Assembly: GCA_030770425.1 (NCBI GenBank)
Contig: JASJFT010000074.1
Span: forward strand, 1 to 64,000
DNA length: 64,000 nucleotides
Direction of reading: 5' to 3'
From: Darksidea phi
Lineage: Eukaryota; Ascomycota; Dothideomycetes; Pleosporales; Lentitheciaceae
Part shown: positions 24,571-35,719 of the stretch, piece by piece
Numbering within the stretch: the first letter of the stretch is position 1
Layout: every line of letters begins with the position of its first letter
Notes under the pieces: generated by a model
Told to the model about the DNA's origin: nothing
Database searches by the model: none
Seen by the model: only the letters and a program-made list of their open reading frames with translations
Position numbers and translations under genes: made by a program

Positions 24571-26226
24571 CGCCTTCCACCCCGGACGACCACAACCTCG
24601 CCAACATAGGCATCCCGAACGACTGGACAAGCCTTGACCCTCCACGCACTGAAATTTTAGATTACCGAGGGGCCATACGTTTTGTACGATAAATTATACT
24701 TGGATACTCGGATCCTTCTCGACTATATTTGGTTACCGACTTTCCAGATTTGGAACGATTTTGCTTGCATACCTGGAGGCATTTTGTGCTTGACACGGCT
24801 GTATATTACGCGACCACGACGGAGTTTTTGAGGCGTTTATCGGAGTTCATAAGAAAATCGACATGGATAGGGATGATACGAAGGGCGGCACAACAATCAT
24901 TTGAGGATCACGGCGTTGCACGTTGGGCGGTCGGGAAGCAATCATCGACTCGTTCACTTTATTCTTCTTTGTCGCTACTACTACCGCAATTTCTTCTGCG
25001 CTATACTATATTGGTTTTTTTTCTTTGATTGGTCTCTGTAATGGATAATCTTCAATTTCCTCCACATTCATTTGTCTTCTCACTAGGGTCTGCAAGGACA
25101 ATGCCGCCGCAGTTGCCAATTCACTTCGCGCTTGTTCTATTGCGCGTCACAAACCCATGTGGCCTACCAGGATGGACGCCGCCATGTATCTCCTTGCTAC
25201 TCTTCGTATGCTGCATTCTTGTACATGCCAATTCTTCTTTCTCTACCAAGTTCCAAGCTTCTTGTCCTTGGCTTGGAACTCCTGTTGTCTTCGGTGTCTG
25301 TTAGATTATGTTTTCAGAAACTTACTTCTGACTCATGAGTTTGTTCTGGTGCCCTCTGTATACTGGGACATATTGGAGCGCATTTATGACTATTTCCTTT
25401 GGTGGGTCGGGTCTCTGAAGAGTTGTTTGATAGAAACGAGAAGGGCCTGCTTGTCCATCCGCCTCTCATGCAACGCCGTGTGCTCAATTCAAAATTTGTT
25501 CGAACAAAAGATTTGCATCTACGCGTGAAATTGGAGACTCTTAAAAATGACTGAACGGATATGTTAGTTCATCGGAATAAAGCATCCGAGCTGACTTGAA
25601 GCCGAGATTTCCGCTGACCCACATAGGGACGTGATCTGCTTCATGCCAAGGCCAAGCCATCAGAGATCAACGTCATTATCGCATTACCCAACATACTCCC
25701 TTCTATGCAAGGTCGCAAAACCTTTATCGGCAGTTGTTTGTGAGCTATTCAGGCATTCCCCGCGTGTTTATCTTGGTATGAGGATGTTAGCTAGGTCGCA
25801 CGTGGCGGGTTCTCGACCTCGATTACCATAACACTCCGCCAAGGGGAACCAACATGCCGCCGAGATATCCACTCTCCCTCATGCTCCACCATGACGTCGG
25901 CACAGAAATTCTCGTGGCATTCTCATGCGCAGACGTTCCTTGGAAACCTTGGGGAGGATTTTAAAACTTCTGAGCGTAGCTGACGGTCAGATATGCCAAC
26001 TCTTGGACAGTACAGGAGCAAAGCCTTGACGAAGACGGCGTGCTTAGCAGTCTCGACTTTTGCCAACCTGACCACAAGAATACAGGACAAGCGCGACTAG
26101 GCTTGCCGTGCATTTTTCTCCACGTTTTCGCTTGCTCACCTGCACCTTTTCATAGTCCTGTTACAGTGCTGGGACAGTTTGTTCTGGTAGACTTCGTACC
26201 TCCACTTAGAGCAACGATACACCACA
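24571..26226. other. Long intergenic region
   Basis: About 1.65 kb holds the 3' end of the C2H2 gene and the promoter of the sugar porter. ORFs up to 123 codons (25157-25528, +) are Cys/Leu-rich translations of T-rich DNA and look non-coding. Confidence 0.45.
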
Positions 26227-28500
26227 ATGCCTCCCATTAAGTCAGACATTGAAGCCACTGATCCCGACTACTCCAGTAGCACTAAGCCTTCAGTCGACGA
26301 CATCCACTACACTGAAGATGCAAATACACCACGGAACGCCTCCGTGGGGCGGAAAGTGTCTGTTGCTGCTCGTCTCCGAAACCCGTTGGCTGGCTTGACC
26401 GAGGCCGAAGTGATTCGCAATGTAGATGCTTGGGTCACAGAAAAAGGGCTCGCAGAACATCGGAACGCATTCCGCAAGGGTGCATTGATTGCAAGAGTAG
26501 GGCAACGAGATGATGGGTTCGAGTATGTGGATCAGTTGAGTGAAGAAGAAAAGGGGCTCTTGAGGCATGAGATCACGCACCGATGGGATCATCCTTTTAT
26601 GCTCTACTTTCTTGTCGTTTTGTGTGCTGGTAAGGCTTTCCTGTTTCGCTCCCCTAGCCTTTTGTCAAGAGCGTCTATTAATCGTGCTTTGACCGTAGGA
26701 AGCGCTATCGTACAGGGCATGGATCAGACGGCCGTAAACGGTGCTCAAGTAGGCCATAATCCTCCAGCCTCCCCGGCTAAGAATGCGCGGCTAACTCAAC
26801 ATTTAGCTGTACTATTTCCAAGAGTTCGGCATCGAGAACGAATGGATGAAGGGTCTTCTCAATGGCGCACCATACCTCGCTTCTGCCCTAATCGGATGCT
26901 GGACCAACGCGCCTTTGAACAAGATGTTTGGTCGTCGAGGTACCATTTTCATCTCCTGCTTCATTTCGTTCGTGACAGGATTCTGGATGGCTGCAGCCGA
27001 CAGGTGAGTTCCTCGTTACATTCTTCCACATGTCCATTTGAATTAAAGCGGTCAGCTGGTATAATCTCCTCATTGCTCGCTTCGCCCTCGGATTTGCGGT
27101 GGGCGCAAAGTCAAGCACAACACCAGTATACGCCGCTGAGTCCGCCCCGAAGACTATCAGAGGAGCTTTGACAATGATGGTATGACGACCTGTACTGTAA
27201 TGAGATGATCAAGCTGACCTTCTCCAGTGGCAAATGTGGACGGTACGCTACGCTTAGTCCTTTCTCATGCACACTGCTAATACTCATTAGGCTTTTGGTA
27301 TCATGCTCGGGTTCGTCGTGTCAGTCGCATTCGAAAATGTAGACTTTCTAGGCGAGAACTCGCAGTGGCGATGGATGCTTGCGAGCACAAGCATTCCGCC
27401 CTTTCTAGTCATGATCCAAGTCTATTTCTGTCCAGAGTCACCGAGATGGTAGGTCAAAATTTGTCCGGGTAAATCTCCGCTGTAAGAGCTAATGGCGGAC
27501 AGGTACATGGAGAAGGGCAAATACGACAAGGCATTCAGAGCACTCTGCCGTCTCCGCAAGCACAAGATCCAAGCCGCACGCGACATGTACTATGCTTACA
27601 AGCTTCTTGAGATTGAGAATGCCGAACGTGAGGGCAGGAATCTGTTCAAGGAGTTCTTCACCGTTCGTCGCAACCGACGTGCTGCTCAGAGCTCCTTCTT
27701 CGTCATGTTTATGCAGCAATTTTGTGGTGTAAATGTGATCGCTTATTACAGTAAGTAGTCCATTTTCACTGGTGAAGCGTCTACTGCACATGTACTAACA
27801 GCTTGCGGGCTCAACCATCTTCGAAGACGCCGGATTCTCCCGCTCCAAAGCCCTCTTGGTCTCCTTTGGCACTGGGGTGACGAATTGGCTCTTCGCCATT
27901 CCCGCCATCTACACAATCGACACCTTTGGCCGCCGAAACCTACTACTTACCACCTTTCCGCTCATGGGCTTGTGTCTCCTGTGGTGCGGAATGTCTTTCT
28001 TCCTGCCCCTGGATGCAGAAGGCGAGCCCACACAAGCCCGCTTAGGATCCATCGCTGCAGCAATCTTCACCTTCATGGCCGTCTACTCCCCCGGCGAGGG
28101 TCCAGTTCCGTTCACCTACAGCGCCGAAGCGTTTCCGCTGCATATCCGCGACATCGGAATGTCCTTTGCCACGGCTACGTGCTGGGGCTTCAATTTCATC
28201 CTCTCGCTTACCTGGCCGCCGCTCGTGGCTGCCTTCAGCCCTCAAGGCGCGTTTGGATGGTACGCGGCGTGGAACTTCTTCGGCTGGATTTACACGTATT
28301 TCTTGCTGCCTGAGACAAAGGGGTTGACGCTGGAGGAGCTGGATACTGTTTTCAATGTTGGGAATAGGGCGTTTGCGAAGTACTATCAGGAGAAGCTGCC
28401 TTGGTATATGCGGAAACATGTCTTGCGGAAAGATGATCCTCCCGTGGAGCCGCTGTATCAGTTTCACGACAGCCCGCTTCCGGAGAATGAAAAGAACTAA
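26227..28500 (+). CDS. MFS sugar porter (fungal polyol/inositol-type), one junction out of frame
   Basis: A twelve-helix plasma-membrane sugar or polyol transporter. Exons are 26227-26629, 26699-26748, 26807-27003, 27056-27179, 27228-27242, 27291-27448, 27503-27750 and about 27802-28500. The fifth exon is only 15 nt (WQMWT). Marks are GMDQTAVNGAQ in helix 1, GRRGTIF after helix 2, PESPRW at the end of the first half, QQFCGVNVIAYY in helix 7, DTFGRRNLL and the C-terminal PETKGLTLEELD. The cytosolic amino tail of about 130 residues is long for the family. The last intron, GTAAGT at 27751 with CTAACAG ending at 27801, leaves the frame off by one. An acceptor ending at 27826 restores frame but drops the conserved STIFED segment. 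Either splicing is unusual or there is a one-base lesion. The substrate is not determined by sequence. Confidence 0.82.
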
Positions 28501-28913
28501 TTTGCTGGCGGGCGCTGATGTACTTACAGAGCGTAAAGAAAACTTGAAGCATGAGCTTTGCGAGGTCGAGGAGAACTTGGCAGTTTGTTGAAGGAAGAGT
28601 GGGGTTGTTTTCCAAGTGTATAAGCTCCAGGCGGAGAGCTGTCAAATGTGGATTCCTATCTCTAACACATAAGAACCCTCCATCCCACCATGCGCATACC
28701 CAGATCCATGAATAACGAAATGAAATGAGACTCAATAATCCTGTGGCTTGTGTATCCTACTATCCTTTAACCGCTAATACTTTATAACCCTAACGCCCTA
28801 ACCATCACCTCACGCCATCAACCCAACGCCACCCCGAAACAAACCCACCCTCAAATCTCCAAAAGGAGGAGGGAGTATAACTCAACAACTCAACCTCTTA
28901 CCTACCCACCTCC
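28501..28913. other. Intergenic, C-rich low complexity
   Basis: This is the 3' side of the sugar porter. It ends in C-rich, A-rich simple sequence on the plus strand and contains no credible gene. Confidence 0.45.
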
Positions 28914-29141
28914 TCACCTCCCACCCCCCTCCCTCTCCCCCTCCTTCCCTAGAACCATCGCCTCTTCCTCCTCTCTTCCGCGCTCTTTACATCCACAATA
29001 AAACAGCGCCCAAATAATCAATATCAAGGCCGCAATCGAAATAGTAATGCCAATAATCTTGGGTGTTGCGAGGTGTCCTCGCGCGCCTCCTCCTCCCCCT
29101 CCTCGACCTCCGCCCCCTTTGCGGGCTACGAGCGTGCGCAT
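28914..29141 (-). CDS. Small Gly-rich single-pass membrane protein (candidate)
   Basis: An intact ATG-started frame of 75 codons has three clear zones: a basic Gly-rich start (residues about 8-22, runs of Gly with Arg), one strong hydrophobic helix (IIGITISIAALILIIWALFY) and a Cys/Lys/Glu-rich tail (CGCKERGREEEE). The zoned composition on one strand is unlikely by chance. However, the DNA is simple-sequence rich and an upstream exon cannot be excluded. I recognise no family. Confidence 0.4.
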   Translation of the reverse strand: MRTLVARKGGGGRGGGGGGARGHLATPKIIGITISIAALILIIWALFYCGCKERGREEEEAMVLGKEGEREGGGR

Positions 29142-30652
29142 GCTATGGATTGGATTGTTGGTATGGGTTTATGTGGGATGGGGTGGGGAGGCCTTACGCA
29201 GTGGCGGGTATGTTTGTGATGGCGAGCATGGTGGAGGTGTGGTTTTTGGCTTCGCGAATACGGGTGGTTGTGCTGATATAGTTGAAAATATAGATGCGGA
29301 TGTGGACGCGGACAGGAAATGTGCAGTCCTCAGTCGTAAAAGCGCAGCAAAACAACAGGAGCAAAAGCGTCAAGAAAACCCCGTACCTTCCAACACTAGT
29401 AAATATCGAGGGGCGTTGGACGGTGGCATATCGCGAGTATAAACACAATTAGCTATGGTATGCATGGATGGTAGTTTGGCTGCAGAATGGCAGACCCGGG
29501 CGCTTAAACATTCTCATAGCCACAATTCCCGCATACGCGATGTCTGCCTTACCAGCGCCTTGCCGGGATCGTATCGGGCGTAAAAAGGAATATTAAGCTA
29601 AGCCTTGCGAAGACTAGGATGGTGAACGGGGGGTGCGGGGGCCCATGGGGTTTGGGGGCCTTGAAGACCACTACACCGGAACGCTCTTGTATTAGAAATA
29701 TTGATGGTGCGCTTGATAATTATCATTATTGTTTACAATATTTAGACTGGAATGTATTATACATAGGTATTGACTGTATTAGCATCCCTGTGGCATATAC
29801 ATGACCATTCATGCAGACGGCTAAAACTGAAATACCCGCTGACTGCATACTCCAACTGTCCGCCTCTCATAGTGCACCACCACCCAAAGGCCATCCCAAG
29901 AACCAAATATAAGCAAAGCGCATGCTGTGGAATGAGTCCCCCAAAGCCCGAGCCATACATGAATGAGGTCAGCATCCCTTGCTATGTTATTTTCGCCGAG
30001 CTTAGAGATGAAGAGAAATATTCACGCCTCTGCAACACCCCCAACTTCATCTATAAACCTGCATTTTCGGGAATTCTGAAATACCTTTTTAAGTCACCTT
30101 TTTGAGTTATTCCGCGAGTTTGGCGACGCGATGGTGCTACTCATTCAATAAACCTGCATTGACAGGACATATTTTTGACTAGCTAAAGAATCATATCAAA
30201 ATAAGAGCAACAGCGGCTAGGTGAGCTAGTTAGATGCGTCTTTTATATGTCTAGTCTGGTCTGCAATTATCACGCAGTATTGGCACATGGATGGAAGATT
30301 CGAGGGGAAGTAGATGTGTTGATCAGTCAATGTTTTTTACTGATACCGTAGTACTGTAAAAACATTCGCCCAATCGCTCTACACAGTAAGATACTCAACC
30401 ACTGATATAAATACTTCTTATTCAAGTCTCTACAATATCAACCCTCAAACGCGACAAGCCCCCAAATTAACCAATCCAATCCTCATGCAGCCAAAAGGTA
30501 TATACATATGCTACAAAACCGGCGTCCCATGTTGACCAATCTAAACCAAGTGATATCTTAGTGGCAACACCAGAAAAGACGACCCACCAACACCACAGGT
30601 GCTTTGCGGTTATCACAAATCTAGTTTCTAGGTTCAAATGCGAGGAGAAATC
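29142..30652. other. Intergenic, no gene recognised
   Basis: About 1.5 kb has only short ORFs. The longest (29770-30105, +) overlaps a similar ORF on the other strand and has no domain. The right end should contain the 3' UTR of the Mg2+ transporter. Confidence 0.45.
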
Positions 30653-33318
30653 TCAGACGATGCCGTATACGCGCTTTGCGATAAGGTAGCAGAAAAGACC
30701 AAAGAGGAGTAAACCGGAGGTGATCATCCAGAACCAGTTCAAGTTCTCGACGTCCTGACCTGGAACAAGGCCTGCAAAACGTTAGTCAGAAGTGATAGGA
30801 GATGTGGAAGTGAAAAAGTGCTCACAGTTCATGCCCCAGATACCAGTCACCACGTTCATAGGCAAAACGATGGTGCCCAGTACGGTGAGCTTGCCTAGGA
30901 TATCCGAAGTCTTTTCTTGGCGTTCGTTCATTCGAATGTTGACTTGCGCGAGATAATTGCTATGCGCCCGAGCTAGCAAGCTGTAAACCGTTAGATATGT
31001 GTTTACAGCCTTGTACGCACAACTTACGTCTCATAGTGGCCCAAATTGGCAGTCATTGTCACGATGTGATCTTGAATATCGCCCAGATACAGTCCAATTT
31101 CGCTGCGCGGCGCAACCTCCCATTGCTCGGTGCATCTCTTAGCAAACCCTTTGATAACATCCGCCTTGGTGCTCAACAAGCGATATAAGCCCATGACCTT
31201 CTTCCGGCATTCGCCCACGCGCCGAAGCATGTCTCTTCCGGTGTCTTGGCCCGTTTTAGTGGCATCCACGTCCTTCTCAAAATGAGGATTATTGAATGAT
31301 GTCGAGTTTTGCTTTTTTGCTTCCTGCTCTTCGTCGATCGAGTAGGAGCGCAGAACGACCTCGTCAATGTCGTCGACTTCATCCTCGACGCGCTGAATGA
31401 GGGGTGCGTAGGCATCGGTGATGTCATCAATGATGGCATATGAGATCCAGTCTGGAGATAGAATTAGGTAGTCCTTCAGTTGGCGAATGCGACGACGGAC
31501 GTTGGCAGGATGCGGTGTCATGGAGAAGTGGAAGCTGATGACGCCCTCGCGGAAGACCACCACATATAGATTCACGGGCTCGAGGTAGTCTTCGTTGTTT
31601 TCATCTTGCTCAAATGTCCGGTAGTTGATGAAATAGTAGTGCTTGAACAGCTCGACCTTCTCGCGCTGCTCCTGCATCAGGATGTCTTCGGCTGTCAAGG
31701 GATGGATGCCGAAAGCTTTAGATATAGCCTTCATCTCAGCATCGGTGGGCGATAGGACATCCAACCAGAAAGCGGGACGCGGCCCGTACCGCGTTGGCTT
31801 CTCTACGGCGGGCTTGGGAGTGGGAGTGCGACCCGGGGTGCTCGAGCGTGTCTGTTCGCCAGAGGACGACTGTTTAGTATCTAGTCGCACGGGTGTCCGC
31901 AACCCATTTATGCTGGGTCTTTCGAGTGTGGTCTCCCTCGTCATCGGCGTTGTATCTTCGTCTTCGTCTGTTTCGCTGTCCGTCTCGTCCTCTATGATGG
32001 GCGGGTCGGGAATGAAGAGATTCCGGAATGTCTGGCCGGGCTGGAGCAGCTCGCTTATGGTCTGGCTATGGATAGTATTGTCGAACTCCTCGTTGAAGTA
32101 AGTGAAACGGTAGGGAGCGTCGTCCGCGTCTCGATGCCAGGCGCGCTTCTGCGGGCGCAACCGACCTTCCACCATGAGCGGCTCACTGACCTTGCGGGCC
32201 CGCATACCTTCCATGGTGCGTTGCTCCTTTTCCCCGTGCGCCCACTCCTCTAGCACCTGCAGGTCAGGCCAGCGTCGCCGTCGGCGACGTGCACGGGGGT
32301 CTCCGCCCTCTGGACGATGCATGTAGTCCTCCTGGCCAATCTCGGACATGCCGTCTTGCGGAAAGCACACATCCTCGGCCGCCTGCAGTACTGCCGTCAT
32401 CCGCCGCCGAAAGTCACCAGCGGCGGGTGGTGATGTCGGCGCGGATTCGAAGTTGGGCCTCGACGCAGGCTCCTCGTCAATGTTGATCAAGACATCGCGG
32501 GACCTGCTCCTGCTCGTCGGAGACGAGTGGGCTGGCTCCAAGCCGGGCTGGAGCATGACGTCGCCATACGGAGTAGTAGGCCCCATAACTGGGCTCGCTG
32601 GCACCGAAGGCGGATTATTTACATCGTAGTCGTTCAGGTTGGTCTGGGAGTGATGTTGCAGGCTGAAGGGCGGCTGGCGCTTGCCGCTCGAAGCAGACGA
32701 TCTGCTTCCCTTTCGCTGCCGTCCCGAGGACGGGTTGCTGGAGCTGCCATAGCCAGTGCCTGTTCGGACGTCGCGCATCGACGTGCTCATGAGGGGTGTA
32801 TGGTCGTCTGCATCGTCGTCGGAATCGCTGTCGGTGAGGCGCTGCTGCTGCGAGAGGTTCGACCGGCCGAAGGGGTACTCTGTGCGTGCAGCACGGCGCT
32901 GGGGCGAACTGACAAAGGGTTGGCTCCCTCGCGGTTGGTGGAGCAGCTGCGCGGCCTGTACGCTGTGGCGGCGCGTCTGAAGCGTGGGCGGCTGGTCGCG
33001 GTGGTCGAGCAGTGCTTCGCTCTCGAGGCTGTCGTTGCTACGTTTCTGGCGCAAGCGGTAGAAGCTGGAGCTCTGTGAAGTCTGCCCGCCGACATCAACT
33101 AAGCTGGGTCGCGCATCGTCGGTGATGTCGCCTGTGTCCATTGCGTCGACTGGCGTTGCGAACGACTGCCGCCGGTTGCGCCTTTTCTTACCCCCGCGGT
33201 GTTTTCGCTTCTTCGCGGGAGCAGCAGGCCCGGGGGTGTCTGTGTATGTAGAGCCTGGCACCGTACCTGACCGAGTGGCAGACCCGTCGCCGCCGAATCC
33301 CCGAGCGTTGGTAGCCAT
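30653..33318 (-). CDS. CorA-type Mg2+ transporter (fungal ALR/MNR2 class)
   Basis: A divalent-metal channel of the CorA/Mrs2/Alr superfamily, expected in the plasma or vacuolar membrane. Exons 33318-31028, 30980-30826 and 30771-30653 (introns 47 and 54 bp) give 854 residues. The first 480 or so residues are a disordered cytosolic extension with basic runs (KKRKHRGGKKRRNRR) and acidic patches. The CorA domain follows (PAFWLDVLSPTDAEM, FGIHPLTAEDI, YFINYRTFE, DDITDAYAPLI). It ends in two transmembrane helices with the selectivity motif GMN intact at residues 813-815, and the tail AKRVYGIV. The long amino extension fits fungal Alr1/Mnr2 rather than mitochondrial Mrs2. The GMN motif spans an exon edge, where the second intron begins one base after its Asn codon. 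Confidence 0.93.
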
Positions 33319-33948
33319 TGCGCGCCGAGAGCGGTGCTCAACAATCAGGCCGACAGCGGGCTCGCGTGTGGCAGTAGACGATTGTTCTCGAGGCGTTGTT
33401 ATGTGGGTAGATGGCGATGCAGAGAATGCGTTCCACAGTTGGAGCGTGGAGAGTTGTGACGACAGCGGGTCCGCGCGCGTCCTGAAGCGGCTAGCCTCGA
33501 GTTTTCAAGGCTGCTTCAAATGTTGAATTGAATCACTGTCGTCGACGACTTGAGCATTCATGGCCCTTCAACCAATGTTAAACCCATCTTGTATTCGAGC
33601 AGTAATCATCAGCACAAGTTCGGCTCGAAGTTACCTGTCGTGCCTTAAGGGCAATGGAGTTGTAGGCGCACGTGCTCAATTACCTGATTTGGATCAAAAT
33701 CCTAAAACGGCCGACCGGTGACTTGATCGACGTCCATTAAAGCTTGATACCCTCCTCATTCCTGCGCCACATTCACTATCAAATCGAAACATTTAAGTCA
33801 CTTCACTTTACTTGGAATAGCGTAGTAAGAGTAACTCCGACCCCCTAGATTATACGTCATACTATAATACACATCGATGTACGAACAAAGCCTTTCCCCA
33901 AACGCCGTTCTGGACACTAAACCAAGTTACATAATCAAACGCACCCGC
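33319..33948. other. Intergenic, no gene seen
   Basis: This stretch separates two minus-strand genes. It holds the promoter of the Mg2+ transporter and the 3' end of the Ser/Lys-rich gene. No other coding signal is visible. Confidence 0.45.
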
Positions 33949-34752
33949 TCAAATTGCAATATGTTGTACCTTTCCCCGATCAGCCGGTGGTGCCATCCTC
34001 GGCATCGGCTTATACGTCTTCGGCTTGACCGGCGTCTTCCCACCCTGACCAGGCAGCGTGTTAGTACCCGGATACGGTGACACCTTGTCATCCTTTTTCT
34101 CCGCGTTAAAGGGCTTGGACTGGCCCGGCTTAACGGCTGTCTTCTTCTCTGTGGGAAACGAACTCCCGGTGGAGGAGTAAGGTTTGGGGAGGCTTTTCGA
34201 GGCGGACTTTGCGCTTGATGCAGTGCTCTCGATTGTTTTTTGTGCTCCGCCGACGACACCTCCGAGGCCTTTTGCTGCACCGTTGACGGTTGATCCGACT
34301 GTATGTTTCGCGCCTCCTACGCTACTCTTTGCGCCTGTTACCCCAGACGTGATCTGTTTCTTTATCGGGGCGCCGGTGGCTGGTTTCCCGCTAGGATATT
34401 TGCTTGCGCCCATCGATGTTTTCGCAGGAGTTGGGGTGGAGTTTGAGCGTTTGATGGCGGGTTTGCGTGCCGTTGAGGGTAGTGCTTTCGCTGAGGGTTG
34501 GTATGTTTGGCCGGAGATGGCTGTACCGTATGCTGAAGCTTTGCGTTCGATGCCTGAGGAAAAGCTGTTAGCAATCAAATACTTCGCGTGATAGTCGATT
34601 GGCTTACTGTCTCCTAAACTGCGGCCTCCATTCTCGATCGTATCGCCCGCTTTGATCAACGCATCGCCTGCATATTGGCCTGCTGTTCTCGTTCCAGCCT
34701 CTACGAAACCTGACACGGAATTCCACAAGATATTTTGGATGAAGCCCGCCAT
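33949..34752 (-). CDS. Ser/Lys/Gly-rich hydrophilic protein, unrecognised
   Basis: An intronless frame of 267 codons starts in good context (CAACATGGCG). The first 60 or so residues (FIQNILWNSVSGFVEAGTR, GQYAGDALIKAGDTIENGG, KYLIANSF) look like amphipathic helices. The remainder is low complexity with recurrent Lys/Ser/Gly/Pro and short repeated elements such as SSVGGAKHTVGSTVNGAAKG and GLGGVVGGAQKTIES. The pattern of Ala/Gly/Lys/Thr 11-residue-like steps resembles LEA or stress-type proteins, but I cannot assign it to a family. Only the helical amino part is likely to be conserved (inference). Confidence 0.65.
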   Translation of the reverse strand: MAGFIQNILWNSVSGFVEAGTRTAGQYAGDALIKAGDTIENGGRSLGDSKPIDYHAKYLIANSFSSGIERKASAYGTAISGQTYQPSAKALPSTARKPAIKRSNSTPTPAKTSMGASKYPSGKPATGAPIKKQITSGVTGAKSSVGGAKHTVGSTVNGAAKGLGGVVGGAQKTIESTASSAKSASKSLPKPYSSTGSSFPTEKKTAVKPGQSKPFNAEKKDDKVSPYPGTNTLPGQGGKTPVKPKTYKPMPRMAPPADRGKVQHIAI

Positions 34753-35719
34753 GTTGCTATATAGTTCAAGATTATAATCGGGATTCGTAGAGACGATGGT
34801 TCGACTGATATGAAAGTGACAGCATCAGTGTATGAAAGTACTACAAATTTCGAGATCTTGTTTCGCTAGGGGGATGAGATGTCGCCGCCCCCGCTATGAC
34901 GTACATTGTGGCACGGCTACACGGACAGGGGTACGGCGGTCTGGATGCGAGGATCTGCGGGGAAAGCGGTAACGAGCCACATTTCATCATATCAGAGCAC
35001 GTTACATTTTAGAGTATTAGTTTGCTTCCTAAGTGTGCAATTACATTGCTTTCGATCGGCAATCCCCGATTCTCCGTTGACCTTCCTATCCATTTTGCGT
35101 CACCTTCGTATCGTCTAGCTTCCAGACCAGGTAACTACTCTAAACAATGCCAAAGCCTCCTGTTTTGGACTCTACACACGAGCTGCACTATTTCAGTCTT
35201 ATCTCAAACCCATCTCAGCCTTCTTCCCCCCTCCCCCAACGGCACACAGCCAAAAAAGGTGGGCACCCTTACATATGCAAACCACCAACAGATCGTTTGG
35301 AAACTCAAGGCCGTCGCAAAATCCCCAGGCTTCATAGCGATTAGGAAGATCATGCATCGGCGAAGAATGTTTGTCCTGCAGTAGTTGTACGATGCATACG
35401 CACCGTGAAAGCCTCCGTTTAGGCATCCAAACAGTCTCGAGGCGTTTACAAGCAGGCGGTATGGCACTATCCATTGGCTTGCATACGCTTACGGGAACAC
35501 CTGTGCAAAACTTCCTTCAAGCCGGCCAGAGCCTTTGCCGCTGGGGACCATGGGTTGATCGCGAGTGGTGTGTAGTCTTTTAGATTGGTGAATTTGTCGA
35601 AGTATCGCCCAGTCGAAAAGTCAGCTATCTCGCTACAACAGTCGCCACATCAAACTGAGAAAGCATTGTACTTCATCTCGGGGCCAAGCTTCTAGACGAG
35701 AAAAGCCCCTATGTGAGAC
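34753..35719. other. Intergenic, no gene recognised
   Basis: About 970 bp between two minus-strand genes. Short ORFs overlap each other on both strands (35022-35384 +, 35199-35474 -), and none shows a domain. Confidence 0.45.

Noticed and set aside
25157..25528. A 123-codon Cys/Leu-rich ORF between the C2H2 and sugar-porter genes
   Set aside because: Translation of T-rich intergenic DNA with overlapping competitors in other frames.
29757..30105. Overlapping ORFs on both strands (72 and 111 codons)
   Set aside because: No domain and no coherent zones; each is the antisense of the other.
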